Origin: Scolanthus callimorphus | Lineage: Eukaryota > Cnidaria > Anthozoa > Actiniaria > Edwardsiidae | NCBI GenBank assembly: GCA_033964015.1 | Contig: JAWWUD010000053.1 | Coordinates: forward strand, 434,001-498,000 | DNA length: 64,000 nucleotides | Reading direction: 5' to 3' | Part shown: piece after piece, positions 25,636 through 34,600 of the stretch | How positions within the stretch are numbered: the first letter of the stretch is position 1 | Layout of the letters: each line of letters begins with the position of its first letter | Program-made: the position numbers and the translations under genes | The notes under the pieces: generated by a model | What the model was told of the DNA's origin: nothing | Databases searched by the model: none | What the model saw: the letters and a program-made list of their open reading frames with translations, nothing else

Positions 25636-28600
25636 CGTCTCTCAGCCCACTACACTTAACCACTATACGAGGGACGTTAAACAATCACAGTGCTCACCAC
25701 AGAATGTAATCTAACAACCACTCATGATTGTAAAACTGCATTGTATAAATCGCAGTCCGCATCTTAGGGATCAGACATGTCCACATCTGTAAACCGCATT
25801 TGAACATATTCATATGATAATTTGCGGTATACAAGTGCCTACATTACATTATTATTACATTTTTACTTGCCAAGTTTCATCTCTTAAGATATACTTCTTA
25901 TTAACCGAGCGTTAGGTCATTACAGGGAAACCTCAGACTGAGGCCTTGATGTATAAGGCCGACGTCTGAGATTTTCCTGTAATGACCGAACTAGCGAGGT
26001 CAATAAGTTATTTATTATATGGTGCCCGCGTGGTGCCCGCGTGTCTGCCTGTCCGAGTGCGTAGTGCATGCGTGCCTGCCTGTCCCAGTACGTTGGTGCC
26101 TGCGTATCTGCCTGTCCGAGTGCGTAGTGCATGCGTGCCTGCCTGTCCAAGTACGTGGTGCCCGCGTGTCTGCCTGTCCGAGTGCGTAGTGCAGGCGTGC
26201 CTGCCTGTCCGATGTTAAGCATGGTAAGAGGAAATCCTGGCAAGTGCTATCATACTTTGTAGTCATGATATCTGTCCTTTTGCAGCCTTCGGAAGAGTTT
26301 GTTAACCATCAATCTCGATACGCCGTCATGGGACATCAGAGTGAACGTCTTACCTTAAAACAAACACAAATGCAAAACAAGTTTAATTAAGTTAAACTTT
26401 GATAAAAGAGGTTATAGGTTACAGAATCTGCTAAATGCCTGTCACCAGAAGCTCATGGGAAACCAAAATGAAAACACTCTACCGCACACTAAGGCGATGG
26501 GAAACCAAGAGACCGAGGTCTTGTGCTTGGGATGGGGCGGATGAAAACAAGAGACCGAGGTCTTGTGCTTGGGATGGGCGGATGAAAACAAGAGACCGAG
26601 GTCTTGTGCTTAGGATAGGGGATGAAATCAAGAGACCGAGGTCTTGTACTTGGGATGGGCGGATGAAAACAGGAGACCGACGTCTTGTACTTTGGATGGG
26701 GGGGGGGGGTTAAAACCAAGAGACGTAGGTCTTGAACTTGGGATTGGGCGGATGAAACCAAGAGACCGGGGTATTGTACTTGGGATGGGGAGGATGAAAA
26801 CCAAGAGACCGGGGTCTTGTACTTGGGATGGGGCGGATGAAAACCAAGAGACCGGGGTCTTGGTCTTGGGATGGGGAGATGAAAACCAAGAGACCGAGGT
26901 ATTGTACGTGGGATGGGCGGATGAAAACAAGAGACCGAGGTCTTGTGCTTGGGATGGGCGGATGAAAACCAAGAGACCGGGGTCTTGTACTTGGGATGGG
27001 CAGGATGAAAACCAAGAGACCGGGGTCTTGTACTTGGGATGGGGCGGATGAAAACCAAGAGACCGGGGTCTTGGTCTTGGGATGGGGAGGATGAAAACCA
27101 AGAGACCGGGGTCTTGGTCTTGGGATGGGGCGGATGAAAACCAAGAGACCGGGGTCTTGGTCTTGGGATGGGGAGGATGAAAACCAAGAGACCGGGGTCT
27201 TGGTCTTGGGATGGGGCGGATGAAAACCAAGAGACCGAGGTATTGTACTTGGGATGGGCGGATGAAAACAAGAGACCGAGGTCTTGTGCTTGGGATGGGC
27301 GGATGAAAACCAAGAGACCGAGGTCTTGTGCTTGGGATGGGGCGGATGAAAATCAAGAGACCGAGGTCTTGTACTTGGGATAGGGGGGGGGGGGGTTAAA
27401 ACCAAGAGACGTAGGTCTTGAACTTGGATTGGGCGGATGAAAACCAAGAGACCGAGGTCTTGTACTTGGGATGGGGGGGGGGGGGGGGGGGGGGGTTAAA
27501 ACCAAGAGACGTAGGTCTTGAACTTGGGATGGGGCGGATGAAAACCAAGAGACCGGGGTCTTGTACTTGGGATGGGGAGGACGAAAACTAAGAGACAGTC
27601 TTGTTCCATATGTTTGTTCCATCCCAAGTCGCTTCTTAATCTCTCACTAGTGTCTCAAGAATGGGTGACTCTTTGCGAAGGAGTGATCACTTGAGTTTTC
27701 GCACGAAATTGGCCGAACACATCCCAAAAATCCTCCGAATTTCATTCCATTCCTTCTAATTTAGTCGTAAATTAGTAATTGTTCTTCGTTTTCTATTTTG
27801 TGTGACTACTGTCTCAGGGTTGTTTCGTTTGCAACTTAAATCTAACTGGTGTTTCCTGTACACAGAGTTCGGGAAATTTCCAATTCTATTATTTTTGCTG
27901 AGCGGGAAGATTTCGGGTTAAGTATGGTAGTCCATAGCAATAAGCCCTTGGCTTCATTTAACCTCCCTTGCCTCACATTTTATTGTGTTATCGTTATTAC
28001 TCTTTTTCAAAAAATAAAATTGAACTTGTTAAACCATCGAACAACCAAAATCGATGCAAAAAAATATTTTTAACGAAAGAAAAAATCCATGCCCAACTAC
28101 CAGCTCCCTTTCTTCGTGGTTTGTAAAAAAGAACAACTTTTCACAAGGAAATTTAGCAAAGATTCTAAAAAATTTCTACTGTGATCAAGTCAATCGCTGG
28201 ACGCGAGAAACTGCCGTCAACAGGGTGTTGTATATGATCCATGTATTTTACTTGCCAAGTTTCATCTCTTAAGATATACTTCTTATTAACCGAGCGTTAG
28301 GTCATTACAGGGAAACCTCAGACTGAGGCCTTGATGTATAAGGCCGACGTCTGAGATTTTCCTGTAATGACCGAACTAGCGAGGTCAATAAGTTATTTAT
28401 TATATGGCTCCCAAAATAAGTCTGAAAAATACTAAAATCGCGCAAAAATAAACGCAAGCCTTTGCCAGTTCCTGTTTTTTTTTCGCCAATCAATATTGTG
28501 CACGCGCGACAAACTCTTTCAGATGCAAGTCTTCAAATGAAACAAATCGAAGGCACGTATTTTGTGAGAATCAAATATATAGTCTTGAAAAAACAGACAG

Positions 28601-31600
28601 CCTTGGGCGGAATCTTATACAACACACGAAGTAAATGGATTTGCTTGCAAATTTCCTGGTAGTTTTTCCCTTCTTTCGCTGTTATTATGGCTGCAAGACG
28701 AACTGGAATCGGGAGAGCAACTGCAGTAATTGTCAACTCGGAGAATGATGAATTTAGAGATTGGGAAGGTTTGGTTTGTTTCTACTATTTTGAAGCTCGA
28801 GTATCACTTAATAGCCATAGCCATGACTGGAGAGAAATCATCTATCAGGGTTCTCACGTTTTGAAGCTGTCAAAATTCCAGGACTTTCAAGGACTTTTGA
28901 AACAATTAAGGACCTTGCATACCGAAAAAAAGCATATACTGCATCGGCGCACATCTTGACATTTTGGTTTCATTGACGACATTCAACAAACAAATTTAAT
29001 TTTGCAATCTTTATTTTGTTTATTAATCACTTGTATTGTTACAAAATCTCCCATTACTCATTTGTAGAAACTTTTTTCCAGGACTTTTAAGGACCTTGGC
29101 ATATTTTTTAAAATTCCAGGACTTTCAAGGCCTGGAAAAGGACATTTCAAAATTCCAGGACTTTCCAGGTTTTCAAGGACCCGTGGGAGCCCTGTCTATG
29201 TACGGAAAAATAAAAATGGATTGCCTTTTGACTTGGGAGAAATCGTCGAAAAACAGAAAGGAGAACGAGCTACACAAATACAACTTGCAATGATTTTGCA
29301 GTTTACCGCCGCCATTACTAGCGTGGTAAAATTGTAAGAAAAAGAATTAACATTGTACATGTCATTTTTTCTTTTATATCTAAACATGTTATATCCGCCT
29401 CTTTTTCTGTTCCCGTGTCGATGTTTAGTAGATGTAAAACTTCCCGTTTGATAACATCGAATCTTTTCACAGCGTAGATTTTTTTTTTTTTTTTACTTTA
29501 ACACCATCCTTTTCTGACTTGTAAAGTCCATTTTGTAAATGCTCCTTTTCGTATATTGTCTAAAGTATCGGTGAATTTGCAGCGGGAACGTTATTGTTTC
29601 TTGTCACTTAGCAATCGGTGTCGTCGGTCCGGGAAAAAGTTTAACTACCGCGGTCGTTACAATAGACTGCTTGCAGCCCCTTCTTCGGCGAACGTCCGTA
29701 AATCGAAGGATTTGTTTAAAGTGTCAAGTACTCAGGAGAGGGATTATTTACGGACGTTCGCCGAAGAAGGGGCTGCAAGCAGTCTATCGTTACAGAGGAT
29801 CCGGCCCGCTCAACAGCCAATCAGCGTGCGCCATTTCACCGGAAGTAGTGGCTGCCATATAATAAATAGAAATATTCGCCGAGATATCATTTATAATTTT
29901 TAATTAATTAATTAATTTATTTTTTATGATTTTCCTCAGCATCGGGCTAAAAAGAAACGTTCCTTCACCCTTAACCACGTGTTGCGTTATTTAAGAATGA
30001 AAGCCGATGTGGATCACGAGTTGTCGCTGCAGAGTTGTGGCTATAGCTACAGGGGCGGGAGAAGGGTGCGAAATTGTATTTACTGTATAACGGTATGGCA
30101 TAAAATTGCTATAGGTAAACACCATAGCTACAAAGGGGAGAGGGGACGGTGTTGTTATATGTATGTAAAGCGCTGTAGATGTTGATGTAATATTTAAAAG
30201 CCGACTATGAGGACTTGACGGGATTTCAAAGTCCGCGCAATTAGTTCCAGTCCGAGGCGAAGCCGAGGAATGGAACTAACTGCGTGGGCTTTGAAATCCC
30301 GTCAAGTCCGAATAGGAGGCTTTTGAATTGCTTCAAATACTCAATAATTATTCATCACCTAATTAGCCAACACAGAGGGAAACGATCAATGTTGAAACAT
30401 CTCCTTTATTTATTTTTTAATTCCTTGGTCATTTGAAATACTCAGCCTGTGACATAATCTTCAATCACCAACCCCTCTGTACCTTACCCAAACAGGATTT
30501 ATCAATATAATCATATTTTTTTTACTTGTGATACTTGAATTACGTCACTAGTGATGCGCACAAATGAAAAGGTCAAGATTGTTTCCACAAAGCCTGTCCC
30601 ACATGAAAATTGGCGGCGCACATGCATATAGTCTGGAACAAGATCCTTTCTATTCTATAGATTTCCGGGACTGGAGACCTGTGTCTTCTCACGAACGTTC
30701 CTACAGTCTGCCTTTGTACGGCGTAGACTGACTAGTACAAAAAAATTCGACTGGGAGAGGACCTTGAAATTATGAACTTCGATTGCGTCACTAGTCATGC
30801 GCAGAAGTGAAAAGATTAAGAGTGTTTCCAAAAAGCCTGTCCCACATGGAGGTTGGCGGCGCACATTCATATAGTCTCGTAAACGATCCTTTGTATTTTA
30901 CTTCTCCGATAGAGGAGACGCGTGTGTTCTCACGGAACAGTTTCTACAGTCTGCCATTGTACGGCGCAAAGACTGACTAGTACAAAAACATTTCGATGGC
31001 GAGGGCCTTGAAATTATGAATATTATGAATTATGAACTTGGATTGTGACACTAGTCATGCGCAGAAGTGAAAAGATCAAGAGTGTTTCCATAAAGTCTGT
31101 CCCACATGGAGGTTGGCGGCGCACAAGCATATAGTCTCGAACCAAAATTATTTGTAATGACTTCTTCGAGAGAGGAGACTTTTGTCTTCTCACGGAGTGG
31201 TTCCTACGGTCTGCCTTTGCACGGTGCAAAGACTGACTAGTAGAAAAACTTTTCGAGGGTGAGGACCTTGAAATTATCAATATTCAAAGGTCCTTGGATC
31301 TGGAAAAATTTCTAGATCCAAGGACCTTTGAACTATGAATATTCATAGTTCAAAGGTCCTTGGACCTTGAAAAGTTTTCAAGTCCCACTTGCAATATCTT
31401 CCTGGGATTTCAAGGTACTGCACGTGGTACAAAATGAAAGCTCTGGTTGGCTGATTAGGTCATGAATAATTAATGAGTATTTGAAAGCAATTTGCAAAAT
31501 AAAATACTCGGAATGCACTTCTCGTACTTTCTGTACAGCAGATGTAAAATTATTGACGACGTGTTCAGGCAGCGACAACTCTCTGTAGCGACAACTCGAC

Positions 31601-34600
31601 AGCGATAACTCTGCAGCGACAGCTCGACAGCGACAACTCTGCAGCGACAACTCTGCAGCGACAACTCAGCAGCGACAACTCTGCAGCGACAACTCGACAG
31701 CGACATTTCTGCAGCGACAACTCGACAGTGACACCTCTGCAGCGAGAACTCGGGAACACTATCGGCTTGAGATGTCGACTAACATCAAGAAAAGTTCAGC
31801 TTATGATGTACGCACCTGTACCAGTCTGTCCGTAGGCCATCAAAGTACCATTGAACCCACTGAAGGCCGCATCTATTAACGGTCGGCCCACATGGCTATA
31901 CACCTGTAATGTCCAAGCACTTGATAAGTCACCAATCACGGTTTGCAAACTAATCAAAGGGATATTCGCCCTAGCTTTTTAGTTGTTCATCCGGGCAAAC
32001 ACCAACCATTGGACCATTGCTCTCGATGCGTTCTACAAATTCAAACCAACTCCCGGTTGGCTTTATTGAAGTTGGATAGTTGAATAGAAGTTGGGCGAGA
32101 ACAACGTTTCCATTGCAACGGAACGCGCCCCTCTTTTGAATGACATATCCGTTTTCTTCAGTTTAGTTTAGTTAGTTCAGTTTAGTTAGTGCTAACACAA
32201 TCTTGCGTCAGTCTGCTCTACTTTCTCTTAGGTCAGCCCATTACCTATGCAGTTCGGCTACCACAGGCAACTGCTTCGTCCTTGTTAGGACTTGCTAGTT
32301 TGAAGTTGAACATTACATGGCCGCGCGGATATACGAATTTTATCTTCGAACTTTGAAAATTTATCTCACGAGTGAGCGCAGTGAAAGAGGGTGTATGCTG
32401 TTGCTATGGAACGTTCACTTCATCTAACTTATTTCTGTTTCTAAAACCGACGAGATATTTCGTCTCTGAAGCTCTAAAACGGAAGCAAGGCGACCAACTA
32501 TCAGAATTCCACTGTACGATCGGTTTGCCATCGCATGTAATCTCTCCACGATGCTCCGATTTACACATGTACGACTGTGTGTTTGTACATCGTAGCAGGT
32601 TCAGTTGTAAGCGGAGGTGTACACCTTTGGAGGTGTATACGGACAGGAAAACCTTTGGCCGTAATTGTTAGATTCCTGTCTTACGATTATTAGTAATGGA
32701 TAAAATATGGTGACCCTAAACTGATATCCCGTAATGGTTTGCCGTACCCCCAGACCCCATACCTGCTGATTTGTGGCAGTCGCTGTGAAAATGCCATCAA
32801 AAGCAAACCGCCTCTCCCTTACGTCCACCAGCACTACCTGTGATGGATAAAACAAATCATTCAATCGAGACTCAATGAGCCAGAAAATGGCGAGTATCTA
32901 GCTGCTGGGTAAATAAGCAGAATCATGCGCTAGTAGTGTTCCTTTGTGTTTGGTTATTCACCCAGACTAAACCTTTCAAGTCAGATGTTGTCCCGTGTCC
33001 TTGCTTACTGCATTATGGATCCAAAAGGTTTCACATCACAAGCTAAACTATATCATCAAAAATAGACATGGTAAAAATAGAAAAACGGAGGCGCGCCATA
33101 GGAGCAACTTTCCCTAATTTCGGGGCGCTCAAGCAAGGAGGTTTATGGTGAACAAAACGAAGAGGAAGTTGATGTAGCCGGGCATCTGATCCTTGCTATT
33201 TTTGGAACACCAGGTTGGCCTTTTTCTTGTACTGTTTTATAATGTTTGATTTATCATGTTTGAAAAAAATTGGAAAAGCTGTGTCCCGTTTGGCACACGG
33301 TTCATATTTCGTTAAGATAAAAAATAAAATCGTGCAATTTGGGATTTATGATTCATAATTCCCGAATTGAAATGCGAGTTCCCATACTTGTGTAGGAAGT
33401 GTATTAAAGTATAAGGAACCAGATTAACGTAATTAGCGTAATCATATCTTCAAAGCATGTTTCCTTGCTTTTATGTTTCGCTTGTCTATGCATGTCCAAT
33501 CATATCACTGATAATAAAACTTGAAGCTGGTGGGTCGATCGAATCTCTATATACCGGCGACGTCTATTACGCACAAATGTAAATTGAGCTGTTTTATATT
33601 AGATGTAAAAGAGCATGTCAATGAAATCTCAATTTGAAGTACTGCAATTATGTTAAGGAAATATTTCTAGATTAATCAGCCATGCATCGAAACAAAGGCT
33701 CTTGTGGGGCATATCGGATCAAATGGATCACAATGATGAAACTTTTTTCTAGTTACGTTTTCCATATTGCAATATAATATGCGTCATGTATCGGACCTAT
33801 AAGAATAATTTGCCTCCATTATATGTCCGTTCTCCTTGTAAATACCTTATCTGGATCATGCACGTGAAAGGCAGTTTGTGTACAAACAAATTAGTTTCGT
33901 ATTATGCTCATCAAGGGTACTTTAAAGGGATGTTAGTAACATTGTTAAAGATTTGTCAAATGAAGTCACGCAATAAAATTGAACGTAACATTTAAAATCT
34001 GTAGCAACAAGGAAGATACGTTTATGTGCCAATATGAATAAGATCTTTGCCGGTTTTTGCCTTTCGATACATGCACTTCAAGTTTGCAAATGCTCAAGTT
34101 AATAGGATTTATGTATAATGGCTTTCCCATCAAGTAGTCAACGTAATCGCTCCATAAGCATGTGCAATTGATCACGTAATGTTTTTCTTAAAGCAATTTA
34201 CAAGTCAAAAATAACGCCAAATCACGAAGTTATGATAAAATGTTTTAAAATCTCCCCCACTTTCTGGAATATCCATGTACTATAAACGGTTTAATTTTGA
34301 CTGTATTATTATTATTGTCAATTCACCTCATTTTTCTCAGGAAGAATCTCGATTCCAATATTTTCTCCTCGTCGGACCTCATCCTCACTTCTCGGACGGA
34401 CTCGCACATAAACACGAATTCTGTCAGTCTCTACAACAAACACAAATACGAAATCAGCGCCACGATTTTAAAATCAAAATATTAATTCCGGCATCTGGTA
34501 AATTTATTCTCGTGGGACCTGTTAAATGAACTTCGCCTGTTCATTTTGGTGACAAACATTTTACCAAACAGCTGTTTGGCTAGAAATTATTCTTCACCAT

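Larger units (their letters stand above)
24696..26022. repeat. Segmental duplication, copy A (with SINE)
   Basis: Nearly identical to 27517-28407 apart from a one-base indel, a few substitutions and an extra 437 bp at 25424-25860. High identity implies a recent event. Confidence 0.95.

Noticed and set aside
26489..27622. Proline/serine-rich ORFs of 240-270 codons
   Set aside because: Produced by the 43-bp minisatellite; similar peptides appear in several frames.
31378..31759. Cys/Ser/Arg-rich ORFs
   Set aside because: Generated by the 15-bp tandem repeat.
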